A stretch of 14,974 nucleotides of DNA from Coemansia sp. RSA 1804. Taxonomy: Eukaryota; Kickxellomycota; Kickxellomycetes; Kickxellales; Kickxellaceae. The translations under genes and the position numbers were made by a program. Where the stretch lies: positions 1 through 14,974 of the forward strand of contig JANBTH010000548.1 of the NCBI GenBank assembly GCA_027578815.1, in the 5' to 3' direction. The notes under the pieces were generated by a model that did not search any database, was not told the DNA's origin, and saw nothing but the letters and a program-made list of their open reading frames with translations. Shown here piece by piece: positions 7,471 to 14,974 of the stretch (positions are counted from its first letter, which is position 1; every line of letters begins with the position of its first letter).

Positions 7471-7576
7471 CACGATAAAGATACAGCAGCATATTCTTCA
7501 GGAACCAACGTGTGCTTTTTTTTGACACTTTTTTTATAACTTTAACAGCGGAACAAAGCAGGACAAGCTGGACAGC

Positions 7577-10500
7577 ATGGCGCAACAGGCACCGGTGGTG
7601 ACGCCGGCTACATCGATGGCAAACATTGCGGATCTGGGCGAGCGCCTCGGGCGGTGGCAGGAGCGGCTGCGCAACGCAACGGAGCTGCAGGTGCCGACAG
7701 ACTACCCGCGGCCGATCCCGCTGAAGGTGGTGGAGGCGGTGTCGACATTCGAGCTGAGCAGCAAGACGAGCCGCACGCTGCTGCGGCTGGCGCTGTGGCT
7801 CCAGCAGCAGGAGCAGCAGGGGCAGCAGGAGCAGGGCGGCGAGGCCAGCGAGGAGGACGACCACAGCGCCAGCCCGTTCACGGCGCTGCTGGCGGCGTTT
7901 GCGGTGCTGCTGCACCGGTACACGGCGGAGGAGGACATAGTGGTGGGCAGCTCCAGCGAGTCGCTGAACCCGCTGGTGCTGCGTCTGGCGGTGGGACCCG
8001 AGGACTCGTTCCTGGACGTGCTGCGCACCACGCAGGCGGCGGCGCGGGCGGCGGCGGCCGACGAGGTGCCGTTCGGGGCGCTGATGGCAGCGTACGCAGA
8101 GGCGGCAGCGGGTGACGGAGCAGCGAGCTCCAGTTCCCCGGCGGACGCCAGCGCGGCGCCGTCGCTGTTCCGCGTGCGGTTCTTCAACCAGACGGACGCG
8201 GACGCCGACACGCTGCGGCAAACAACGACGTCGGGCACGGACTTCACGGTCCTCGTGCGGCAGCGCACTACGGCGTCGCTCAGACAGCTGCATCCGCAGA
8301 TCGAGCTGCAGGTGGCGTACAACCAGGTGCTGTTCACGGCGCAGCGGATTGCGCACATGGTGGCGCAGCTGCAGGAGGTTGTGGCGGTAGCCGGCGACGC
8401 GGTGGCGCGAGCGCAGATGGGCCACGGGCTGACGGCGGACCACCAGGCCGGGCGCATGAGCATCGCGTCGGCGCTGGACCGAGCGGCGGTGCCTGATCCG
8501 CAGAAGCCGCTGGCGTGGGGCGAGTTCCCGGGCAGCATCACCGAGGCGTTTGCGCGCAACGCGCAGCAGCACCCGGACAAGCGGTTTGTGGTGGAGAGCG
8601 TGGACGGCGGGGGCGGCGCGCGCGAGTTCTCGTTTGCGCAGATCAGCCGGGCGGCGCGAGCGCTCAGCCGCAGGCTGCAGGGCGCCGGGGTGGGGCGCGA
8701 GGACGTGGTGGTTGTGTTTGCGCACCGGTGCGCCGACCTCGTGGTGACGATCCTGGGCGTGCTGATGGCCGGCGCCACGTACAGCGTGGTTGACCCGGCG
8801 TATCCGCCGGCGCGGCAGTGCGTGTACCTGTCGGTGGCGCGGCCGCGCGCGGTGGTTGTGCTGCGGCGCGCCGGGGAGCTGGCGCGCGAGGTGCGCGAGT
8901 ACGTGCGCGACGAGCTGGACGTTGTGTGCGAGGTGGCGGCGCTGGAGCTGCTGGACTCGGGCGACCTGGCCGGAGCGGACGAGGCGGTTGGCGCGGCCAT
9001 GCGGCAGGCCGACGGAGCCGACGACATCGTGGCGGTTGGGCCGGACTCGATCGGCACGCTGTCGTTCACCAGCGGCAGCACGGGCGTGCCCAAGGGCGTG
9101 TGCGGGCGGCACTACTCGCTGACGCACTTCTACCCGTGGATGGGCGGCGAGTTCGGGCTGGGCGCCGACGACCGGTTCACGATGCTGTCGGGAATCGCGC
9201 ACGATCCGATCCAGCGCGACGTGTTCACGCCGGCGTTCTTCGGCGCCGAGCTGCACATCCCGACGGCCGAGGACATCGGCGTGCCCGGGCGGCTGGCGCA
9301 GTGGATGGCGGCGCAGGAGGTCAGCGTCACGCATCTGACGCCGGCCATGGGCCAGCTGCTGGCGGCCAACGCGACGGCGCAGATCCCCACGCTGCGCAAC
9401 GCCTTCTTCGTCGGCGACCTGCTGACGAAGCGCGACTGCAGCCGGCTGCAGAGCCTGGCGGACAACTGCCGCATCGTCAACATGTACGGCACGACCGAGA
9501 CGCAGCGCGCGGTGTCGTTCTACCCGATTCCGCCGCGGGCGGCCGACGCAGCGTTCCTGGCGGCGGCCAAGGACGTGATCCCGGCGGGGCGCGGCATGCA
9601 CGATGTGCAGATGCTTGTGGTCAACCGCCACGGCACCGGTGCCATGTGCGCGGTGGGCGAGGTCGGCGAGATCTACGTGCGCAGCGGCGGCCTGGCCGAG
9701 GGCTATCTGCAGCTGCCGGACGCGTCGGCGGCCAAGTTCGTGCCCAACTGGTTCTGCGCGCAGCCGCCGGCGGCGGCAGAGAGCGCCGTGCCGTTCTACC
9801 GCGGCCCGCGCGACCGCATGTACCGGTCGGGCGATCTGGGGCGGTACCGCGCGGACGGCAACGTCGAGTGCACGGGACGCATCGACGACCAGGTCAAGAT
9901 CCGCGGGTTCCGCATCGAGCTGGGCGAGATCAACAACATGCTGTCGCAGCATCCGCGCATCCGTGCCAACGTCACGCTTGTGCGGCGCGACAAGTACGAG
10001 GAGAAGACGCTGGTGGCGTACATCGTGCCCAGCGAGGAGGAGCACGACGACGACGATGGTAGCAGTGCTGGCGGCCGCGATGCGCTGATCGCCGACGTGC
10101 GCAGCTACCTGCGCCAGAAGCTGCCGGCCTACGCGGTGCCGGCCGTGTTTGTGCCGCTCCGGCGGCTGCCGCTGACGCCCAACGGCAAGGTCGACAAGGC
10201 GGCGCTGCCGTTCCCCGACACGCCGATGTTCCGCGCCGACGCGCCGGCAGCGCCCGCGGACGCCGCGCACCCGGAGCTGGCGGCGCTGCGTCCGACCGAG
10301 CGCGCGCTGGCGCTGATCTGGATCGACCTGCTGGAGCTGGGCGCAGCGACGCGCGTGGACGCGGACGCCAGCTTCTTCGACCTTGGCGGGCACTCGATCC
10401 TGGCCACGCGCCTGGTGTTCCGCGTGCGCACGGACTTTGCGGTGGACGATGCGCCGCTGGGCCTCGTGTTCCAGACGCCCACGCTGCGCGCCATGGCCGC

Positions 10501-11863
10501 CGCCGTCGACGCGCTGCGCGGCGGGCTGCAGCCGGCGCCGGGCGCTGCCAGCGAGGAGCAGGAGGCCGACTACGCCGACGACCTCGATGCGCTGCTCCCG
10601 CAGGTGCCGACGCCGCCGACGCCGTACATGGCGTATCCGCCGGCCATCGCCGACCCCGCGGGCCCGGCGCCGACGTTCCTGCTGACGGGCGCCACGGGGT
10701 TCCTGGGCGCCTTCGTGCTGGCGGAGCTGCTGCGGCGCCACCCGTCGGGCACCGTGGTGTGTCTGACGCGCGCTCCCACGCCGGCCGCCGCCCTCGCCCG
10801 GGTGCGCGAGGCCGCCGAGGCCAACCACGTGTGGGACGCCGCCGCCGCCGGCCGGGTGCGCGCGGTGGTCGGCGATCTGGGCAAGGACCGGCTGGGACTC
10901 AGCGCGGCCGACTGGGCCGAGTGCGCGCGCTCGGTGGATGCGGTGGTGCACAACGGCGCGCTGGTGCACTGGGTGTATCCGTACGCCAAGCTGCGCGCGC
11001 CCAACGTGGTGAGCACGCTGTGGGTGCTGCGGCTGGCAGCCGAGCACCACGTCAAGCCGGTCACCTTCGTGTCCAGCACGTCGGCGCTCGACACCGACCA
11101 CTACGTGGCGCTCGGCGCGTCGCTGGCCGCCGGCATCCGCGAGTCCGACGACCTGCAGGGCAGCCGCCGCGGCCTGCAGACCGGCTACGGCCAGTCCAAG
11201 TGGGTTGCCGAGAACCTGATGGCGCGCGCGCGCCAGAACGGCCTGCCGGTCACCGTGGTGCGGCCCGGCTACGTGCTCGGCCACTCGCGCTCGGGCGTCA
11301 CCAACACCGACGACTTCATCTGGCGCCTGGCCAAGGGCTGCGTGGAGCTGCGCCAGTCGCCGGTGATGAACAACGCCGTCAACCTGTGCGCCGTCGACTA
11401 CGTGGCGCACGTCGTGGTGGAGGCCATCACGCAGCCGCGCGCGCTGGCGCATCTGGTGTACCACGTGTTCAATGCCGAGCGGTTCCGGTTCCAGGATCTG
11501 TTCGACGCGCTGCGCGCCCACGGCTACGCGGTCGCCGACGTCGCGTACATGGCCTGGCGCGCCCGCCTGATGGACTACACGCTGGCGGGGGCCAAGGACT
11601 CGGCGCTGTTCCCGCTCCTCCACTACGTGCTCGACGACCTGCCGACGTCCACCAAGAGCCCCGATCTCGACGACGCGCACACCCGCGCCCTGCTCGACGG
11701 CACCGGCATCGCCTGCCCCAGCATGCGCGACCTCATGGGCCGCTACCTCGCCTACCTCGTCAAGGCCCAGTTCCTGCCCGCCCCGCCCGCCGCCGCCGCC
11801 GCCGAAAAGCAGCTGCCGGAGCTCGACATCGTTGTCCGCGGCCTGGTGTCCCGCAACAACTAG
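7577..11863 (+). CDS. LYS2: L-2-aminoadipate reductase, large subunit
   Basis: This enzyme reduces L-2-aminoadipate to its 6-semialdehyde with ATP and NADPH, in the fungal alpha-aminoadipate route to lysine. The 1428 residues (yeast Lys2: 1392) read in one exon. Order: degenerate condensation-like region (about 40-280); adenylation domain with LSFTSGSTGVPKG (495-507), the Lys2-typical IAHDPIQRDVFTP, MYGTTETQ (636), YRSGDLGRY (749), GRIDDQVKIRGFR (767) and NGKVDKAALP; carrier domain with LGGHSI, where Ser940 takes the phosphopantetheine arm (added by a Lys5-type transferase not in this window); and a thioester reductase with Rossmann GATGFLG (1038-1044), SSTS (1166-1169) and the YGQSK pair Tyr1204/Lys1208. 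All key motifs are present. Hydrophilic inserts (Gln/Glu-rich near 75-96, Asp-rich near 820) look like surface loops. The start is the only ATG that fits. It is convergent with COA6. Confidence 0.97.
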   Translation: MAQQAPVVTPATSMANIADLGERLGRWQERLRNATELQVPTDYPRPIPLKVVEAVSTFELSSKTSRTLLRLALWLQQQEQQGQQEQGGEASEEDDHSASPFTALLAAFAVLLHRYTAEEDIVVGSSSESLNPLVLRLAVGPEDSFLDVLRTTQAAARAAAADEVPFGALMAAYAEAAAGDGAASSSSPADASAAPSLFRVRFFNQTDADADTLRQTTTSGTDFTVLVRQRTTASLRQLHPQIELQVAYNQVLFTAQRIAHMVAQLQEVVAVAGDAVARAQMGHGLTADHQAGRMSIASALDRAAVPDPQKPLAWGEFPGSITEAFARNAQQHPDKRFVVESVDGGGGAREFSFAQISRAARALSRRLQGAGVGREDVVVVFAHRCADLVVTILGVLMAGATYSVVDPAYPPARQCVYLSVARPRAVVVLRRAGELAREVREYVRDELDVVCEVAALELLDSGDLAGADEAVGAAMRQADGADDIVAVGPDSIGTLSFTSGSTGVPKGVCGRHYSLTHFYPWMGGEFGLGADDRFTMLSGIAHDPIQRDVFTPAFFGAELHIPTAEDIGVPGRLAQWMAAQEVSVTHLTPAMGQLLAANATAQIPTLRNAFFVGDLLTKRDCSRLQSLADNCRIVNMYGTTETQRAVSFYPIPPRAADAAFLAAAKDVIPAGRGMHDVQMLVVNRHGTGAMCAVGEVGEIYVRSGGLAEGYLQLPDASAAKFVPNWFCAQPPAAAESAVPFYRGPRDRMYRSGDLGRYRADGNVECTGRIDDQVKIRGFRIELGEINNMLSQHPRIRANVTLVRRDKYEEKTLVAYIVPSEEEHDDDDGSSAGGRDALIADVRSYLRQKLPAYAVPAVFVPLRRLPLTPNGKVDKAALPFPDTPMFRADAPAAPADAAHPELAALRPTERALALIWIDLLELGAATRVDADASFFDLGGHSILATRLVFRVRTDFAVDDAPLGLVFQTPTLRAMAAAVDALRGGLQPAPGAASEEQEADYADDLDALLPQVPTPPTPYMAYPPAIADPAGPAPTFLLTGATGFLGAFVLAELLRRHPSGTVVCLTRAPTPAAALARVREAAEANHVWDAAAAGRVRAVVGDLGKDRLGLSAADWAECARSVDAVVHNGALVHWVYPYAKLRAPNVVSTLWVLRLAAEHHVKPVTFVSSTSALDTDHYVALGASLAAGIRESDDLQGSRRGLQTGYGQSKWVAENLMARARQNGLPVTVVRPGYVLGHSRSGVTNTDDFIWRLAKGCVELRQSPVMNNAVNLCAVDYVAHVVVEAITQPRALAHLVYHVFNAERFRFQDLFDALRAHGYAVADVAYMAWRARLMDYTLAGAKDSALFPLLHYVLDDLPTSTKSPDLDDAHTRALLDGTGIACPSMRDLMGRYLAYLVKAQFLPAPPAAAAAEKQLPELDIVVRGLVSRNN

Positions 11864-11975
11864 CTGTGCTTTTCCACGGCTTCCCAATATTTTTTATACA
11901 TGCGATCTTGTGGCTATCCATTGACCAAGAAAGAAAGAAAAACTAAAAACAAAATCCGCTTGGCTGGCTTCTCGG
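11864..11975. other. Shared 3' region of convergent LYS2 and COA6
   Basis: Only 112 bases separate the two stop codons. There is no canonical AATAAA on either strand; an ATATTTTTTATAC stretch near 11887-11899 and an A-rich run near 11929-11953 are the likeliest 3' processing elements. The transcripts probably overlap at their 3' ends. Confidence 0.4.
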
Positions 11976-12308
11976 CTACTTCTTGTCCGGCCCGGCTTCT
12001 TTGCTCGACGGCTGCCCCTTGACGAACGTGCCGTCGCTGCCAAAGAACCTGGCCTTCTGGATCTGCATCATGCGCAGCTTCTCAAAGTACGTGGCCCACG
12101 ACTCCAGACACACCTCGTGCATCGCCGCCCGCAGCGCCGCGCACCCGGCCCCGTCGGCCGCCTTCTCCGCGCTCTCGATGCCGTTTGCGTCCAGACACGC
12201 GAAGAACGCGTCGCGCCGCGCGTGGCACTGCTTCCGCTGCCCCCGCGTCGGCACCGGCGGGTTGCCGCCGTCCCGCCCCGTCGGTGCGATTGCGTCTGTG
12301 TCCTGCAT
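11976..12308 (-). CDS. COA6: Cytochrome c oxidase assembly factor 6
   Basis: The product is 110 residues. Cys28 and Cys38 form a C-x9-C pair and Cys56 and Cys67 a C-x10-C pair. That is the twin-Cys hairpin of COA6/Cox12-like proteins and the unequal spacing specific to COA6. The core reads RKQCHARRDAFFACLD ... GCAALRAAMHEVC, followed by ESWATYFEKLR, where the Trp and YF are family-typical. COA6 acts in the intermembrane space, helping copper delivery to the CuA site of COX2. There is no cleavable presequence; import would use the Mia40 disulfide relay. The N-terminal 24 residues and the basic tail SSKEAGPDKK are variable. The first ATG of the frame fits the family length. It is convergent with LYS2 and divergent from EXO1 (562 bases between starts). 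Confidence 0.92.
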   Translation of the reverse strand: MQDTDAIAPTGRDGGNPPVPTRGQRKQCHARRDAFFACLDANGIESAEKAADGAGCAALRAAMHEVCLESWATYFEKLRMMQIQKARFFGSDGTFVKGQPSSKEAGPDKK

Positions 12309-12460
12309 TTGTCGAGCGGCTGGATCGAGTGTCGTAATAATATGGTTGGCAGTCTATGAATTGGGATGTGAATTAACGATAGATAAAGCAAAGTTGCAAT
12401 GGGGTTGGTGGTGATCAGTGGTGGAGCTGGGCGCTTTTGTCTTGATCTTCAATCTCGCAA

Positions 12461-12467
12461 CGCGAAA
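12461..12467 (+). promoter_or_regulatory. CGCGAAA, SBF/E2F-like box
   Basis: CGCGAAA matches the SCB-type CRCGAAA consensus, and its complement TTTCGCG is E2F-like. It lies 404 bases before the EXO1 ATG and about 153 bases before the COA6 ATG. Function is inferred from the motif and its partner at 12532. Confidence 0.35.
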
Positions 12468-12531
12468 ATCATCACCTCACCCACCTTTTTCCAAAACGCC
12501 AGAGAAACAAACCGACGTGCTGCGCTGGACT

Positions 12532-12537
12532 ACGCGT
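12532..12537. promoter_or_regulatory. ACGCGT, MluI cell-cycle box
   Basis: This is a perfect palindromic ACGCGT, the MCB element bound by Mbp1/Swi6 (MBF) for G1/S transcription of replication and repair genes. It lies 334 bases upstream of the EXO1 ATG. EXO1, a replication-linked repair nuclease, would be a sensible target. The motif is seen; its use is inferred. Confidence 0.4.
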
Positions 12538-12870
12538 AAATACATTGCTTTTTTTTTTTGGGCCACACTACTCACCCGCGACATTTCTATTTCTCTTTTC
12601 TTCTCTTCTCCCTGCTTGTGAAGCAGCTGCAAACAATAGTGCTGGGACACGCCTTGCTTTTTCTACTTTATTTCCTCTCTTTATTCCCTCCCAGCAGACA
12701 TGCCTGAAGCCTAAAGCGCATGTGCAAGAACAGCATCTATCACCACTCGTATTGTCGTTGTTATTGTTATTGATACTCATTGATACCATCTTGAAGCCGC
12801 AGACACACACAGCCCATTTATCACGCATCGAGAGCCACTTACGTCCTGATCAAATAAAAACCGCTCGCAG

Positions 12871-14811
12871 ATGGGAATATCCGGCCTGCTGCCGCTGCTG
12901 CGCGAGGCGCAGCGCAAGGGCCACGTCAAGGAGTTCAGCGGCCAGACGGTGGGCGTGGACTCGTACATCTGGCTGTACAAGGGCGCCTTCGCGTGCGCCT
13001 CGGACCTGGCCATGGGTATCCCGACGGCAAAGTACGTCACGTTCTTCATGAACCGGGCGCGCATGCTGCGGCACTACGGCGTGGAGCCGTACTTTGTGTT
13101 TGACGGCGGGCCGCTGCCGTCGAAGCGCGCGACGGAGATCGAGCGCCAGCGCAGCAGGGAGGCGCGGCGCAGGCAGGGCGTCGAGCTGTGGAACAGGGGC
13201 AGCCGGCGGGCCGCGTTCGAGATGTTCCAGAAGGCCGTGGAGGCCACGCCGGAGATGGCCAGGGCCGTTGTTGAGCAGCTGCGCGCTGAGGGGTTCCGCT
13301 ACGTGGTGGCGCCCTACGAGGCCGACGCGCAGCTGGCGTACCTGGAGGCCCAGGGCGTGATCGCCGCAGCCATCTCCGAGGACTCCGATCTGATCGTCTT
13401 CGGGTGCCAGACGATCATCTTCAAGCTCGACCAGTACGGCCACGCCACGGTGTTCGACCGCGCGCGCATCGGCAGGACAAAGGCCGTGGACATCGACGGC
13501 TGGGACAACCGCAGACTCCGCCAGATGTGCATCCTCTCGGGCTGCGACTACGCTGCCTCCGTGCCCCGCGTGGGGCTGAAGACCGCCTACCTGTACACTG
13601 CGCGGTCCACGGGCATGCGGATGGCTATCGGCCTGATGCGCGCCGACGGGCTCAGTGTGCCCGACGACTACGAGGACCAGGTCGAGCGCGCCGACCTCAC
13701 CTTCCTGTACCAGCGCGTCTACGATCCGCGCACGCGGGCTCTGGTGCATGTCACGCAGCCTGTCGGCTCCGATAACGATAACGATGGCGAAGCCCTCTCG
13801 GTCGCTGCGCTGCCGTTTATCGGCTGTCTGCTGGAGCCACACGTTGCCCACGCCGTGGCCACATGCGAGCTCGATCCATTCTCGTACCTGCCCTTTGGCC
13901 AGGCCGCGCCCGCGCCGTCTGCCTCCGATGCTGCTGCTGCTGCGGATGGTTCTGCGCTTTCCAAACCAGTCACCACGCCTGCTGCAAAGCCCGCGTCGCC
14001 TGCCGCCTCAAAGGCCGTCAAGCGCAGCAAAAGCCTGCTCAGCTTCTGGGCAAAGCCCGCTTCTGCTGCTGCCTCTTCCAGCCCCGCCAAGCCCAAGGAT
14101 GCGCATGCTGCTGCTGCCCCCGTTGCTGCTGTTGCTGCTGTTGCTGCTGACGATGACAACAGCGTTGTCACCAGGTTCCGCTCCAAGCAAGCCGGCACAC
14201 AACAGGGCACAGCCGCCGCTTCAGCGGCCGTGGTGGCAGTGTCGACGGGGAAGCAGAGCCGGTTCTTCGCCAGCCCCGCACAGCCACCGCAGCCAGGGCC
14301 GTCCAGCGAGTCCGTGGACGACGAGCCGTCCCAGTGCAGCACCGCCGTCGTGGCCGACACCCAGGCGACTATGGCGTCGCAGCTCAGCGACAGCGAGTCC
14401 GAGGACACCGCGTCGGTTGCGGATCCCGCTGCGCTGTCGCAGGCGTCCACTGTCTTTGGATCGGACCTGCTCTTATCGTCGTCGTCGTCGAAGCTGGGAA
14501 GACCCGTGCGCAGTGCTACTGGTACCCGGCGTCGCCTCAGCCGCTGTTCTCCCCCTCCGCTTCCTCCTCCTCTTTCTCATCGTGGTGCCGCTGGGCTGGA
14601 GAATGCCGGTCCCGGTCCTAATGGCAATAGCCAAGCATTGCCCACCCAGCAACAGCAACAACAGCAACAGCAACACCGGCGTGGGGCATCGTCGTCCTCC
14701 TCCTCCTCCTCCTCTGCCAAGCGCAAGTACAATCTCTTTGACAGCCTCCAGCACAGGGACTCCGAGATCCCCGGGTGGGCTGCTGCGTCTGTTTACAAAA
14801 AAGGTAAATAA
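12871..14811 (+). CDS. EXO1: Exonuclease 1, XPG/Rad2 family 5'-3' nuclease
   Basis: EXO1 resects DNA 5' to 3' and cuts flaps in mismatch repair and double-strand break repair in the nucleus. The 646 residues open with the free N-terminus MGISGLLP. All metal-binding acids occupy human-like positions: Asp30 (VGVDSYIW), Asp78 (FVFDGG), Glu89, Glu150 and Asp152 (YEADAQ), Asp171 and Asp173 (SEDSDL), and Asp226 (GCDYAAS). The XPG-N region spans about 1-99, XPG-I about 135-225 and the helix-two-turn-helix about 225-260 (SVPRVGLKTA; the usual PGIG is PRVG here). From about 345 the tail is disordered, rich in Ala, Ser and Pro, with a nine-Gln run and a nine-Ser run near the end. Within it QSRFF (462-466) looks like an Mlh1-binding box and SKSLLSFW (386-393) like a PCNA-binding box. 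It is divergent from COA6. The C-terminus may be extended by splicing. Confidence 0.93.
   Translation: MGISGLLPLLREAQRKGHVKEFSGQTVGVDSYIWLYKGAFACASDLAMGIPTAKYVTFFMNRARMLRHYGVEPYFVFDGGPLPSKRATEIERQRSREARRRQGVELWNRGSRRAAFEMFQKAVEATPEMARAVVEQLRAEGFRYVVAPYEADAQLAYLEAQGVIAAAISEDSDLIVFGCQTIIFKLDQYGHATVFDRARIGRTKAVDIDGWDNRRLRQMCILSGCDYAASVPRVGLKTAYLYTARSTGMRMAIGLMRADGLSVPDDYEDQVERADLTFLYQRVYDPRTRALVHVTQPVGSDNDNDGEALSVAALPFIGCLLEPHVAHAVATCELDPFSYLPFGQAAPAPSASDAAAAADGSALSKPVTTPAAKPASPAASKAVKRSKSLLSFWAKPASAAASSSPAKPKDAHAAAAPVAAVAAVAADDDNSVVTRFRSKQAGTQQGTAAASAAVVAVSTGKQSRFFASPAQPPQPGPSSESVDDEPSQCSTAVVADTQATMASQLSDSESEDTASVADPAALSQASTVFGSDLLLSSSSSKLGRPVRSATGTRRRLSRCSPPPLPPPLSHRGAAGLENAGPGPNGNSQALPTQQQQQQQQQHRRGASSSSSSSSSAKRKYNLFDSLQHRDSEIPGWAAASVYKKGK
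14104..14152 (+). repeat. GCT-rich trinucleotide tract in EXO1
   Basis: Repeated GCT codons with interspersed GTT encode Ala/Val runs (AAAPVAAVAAVAA) in the disordered EXO1 tail. A second short GCT run lies near 13930-13942. These are slippage-prone coding microsatellites and are likely to vary in length between strains. Confidence 0.6.
14647..14727 (+). repeat. CAG/CAA and TCC tracts in EXO1
   Basis: Nine mixed CAG/CAA codons (14647-14673) encode a Gln run and, a few codons on, TCG/TCC/TCT codons (about 14689-14715) encode nine Ser. The mixed Gln codons suggest an older, stabilised tract; the TCC run is purer and more prone to slippage. Both fall in the disordered tail, away from the nuclease core. 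Confidence 0.65.
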
Positions 14812-14974
14812 CGACAGTATTCAATGCTATTCCTACTAAACATACACGCTTATCCCTTGCAACTAACCGCTTTTCACCTTTTAACATTGCGGGTATCGTA
14901 ACAAATACATGTCGAATAAGAACTGCTGAACGCCAAAATAGAAACCACCGCACATGCTGTGTCGAACCAGCAGC
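14812..14974. other. EXO1 downstream region, window edge
   Basis: No independent gene is evident in these 163 bases. CTAAC near 14862-14866 is branch-point-like and ends in AG occur at 14919-14920 and near 14940, so an intron after the GTAAAT at 14804 is possible. Otherwise this is the EXO1 3' UTR or the start of a neighbour cut by the window. Confidence 0.35.

Larger units (their letters stand above)
6942..7576. other. Intergenic region: LYS2 promoter and leader
   Basis: This 635-base region separates the Mim2-like stop from the LYS2 ATG. It holds a TGACTCA box, A-runs near 7247-7257, several T-runs including 7447-7455 and 7517-7523, and a TATAAA about 107 bases before LYS2. An open frame at 6997-7233 (78 residues) is unremarkable and is left out. 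Homopolymeric A/T tracts are usual nucleosome-excluding elements in fungal promoters. Confidence 0.55.
12309..12870. other. Bidirectional COA6/EXO1 promoter region
   Basis: These 562 bases lie between two divergent start codons. They contain a CGCGAAA box (12461-12467), an ACGCGT box (12532-12537), a T-run near 12548-12557 and pyrimidine-rich stretches near 12584-12615 and 12660-12690. Open frames within are T/C-run artefacts and are not supported as genes. The A-rich CAAATAAAAACC just before the EXO1 ATG looks like a normal leader. Confidence 0.5.

Noticed and set aside
7460..11887. 1475-residue open frame antisense to all of LYS2
   Set aside because: It is Arg/His/Val/Ala-rich with no domain, and results from the GC-rich codon pattern of LYS2 leaving the opposite frame free of stops. 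LYS2 itself has every family motif.
12850..13851. 333-residue frame antisense to EXO1
   Set aside because: It mirrors the conserved nuclease core of EXO1 and shows the same GC-driven absence of stops; no recognisable protein.
14945..14974. Possible tRNA T-arm on the minus strand (GGTTCGA) at the window end
   Set aside because: The flanking bases do not form the required 5-base stem with a 7-base loop, so this is a chance match.
1..14974. CRISPR array, operon or bacterial-type element
   Set aside because: There are no regularly spaced direct repeats and no polycistronic spacing; gene content and signals are eukaryotic.

Overview
The window looks like nuclear DNA from an early-diverging fungus. 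It carries an alpha-aminoadipate reductase (LYS2), an enzyme of the fungal lysine pathway, beside eukaryotic COA6 and EXO1. Every gene reads as one long exon, and F-box-like paralogues are interspersed. A member of the Kickxellomycotina (Coemansia-like) would fit the intron-poor, GC-rich genes mixed with AT-rich islands, but this placement is inference; only 'fungus' is firm.

Layout. Bases 1-6400 are AT-rich. They hold a small Arg-rich, probably mitochondrial protein of unknown function (251-805, +), then about 1.4 kb of non-coding DNA with a foldback (MITE-like) element at 979-1240 and several smaller inverted repeats. Next come two tandem, same-strand paralogues of an F-box-like/leucine-rich protein. 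The first (2237-3848) is broken by a 2-base deletion and is CpG-poor. The second (4452-6074) is intact. The upstream regions of the two copies are also related.

From 6408 the sequence becomes a denser housekeeping block: a tail-anchored protein resembling the mitochondrial outer-membrane import factor Mim2 (6408-6941, +), LYS2 (7577-11863, +), COA6 convergent with it (11976-12308, -), and EXO1 divergent from COA6 (12871-14811, +). LYS2 has a perfect TGACTCA (Gcn4-type) site upstream. The shared COA6/EXO1 intergenic region has an ACGCGT and a CGCGAAA box of the G1/S type. Three of the seven loci (the first gene, Mim2-like and COA6) point to mitochondria, but they do not form a pathway with LYS2 or EXO1; this is ordinary eukaryotic gene order, not an operon.

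The points most worth following up are the fully palindromic foldback element, the CpG loss and 2-base frameshift in one of two tandem F-box paralogues, an intragenic switch from G-rich to C-rich coding strand in both LYS2 and EXO1, and candidate Mlh1- and PCNA-binding peptides in the EXO1 tail. I found no convincing sign of an entirely new biological system.
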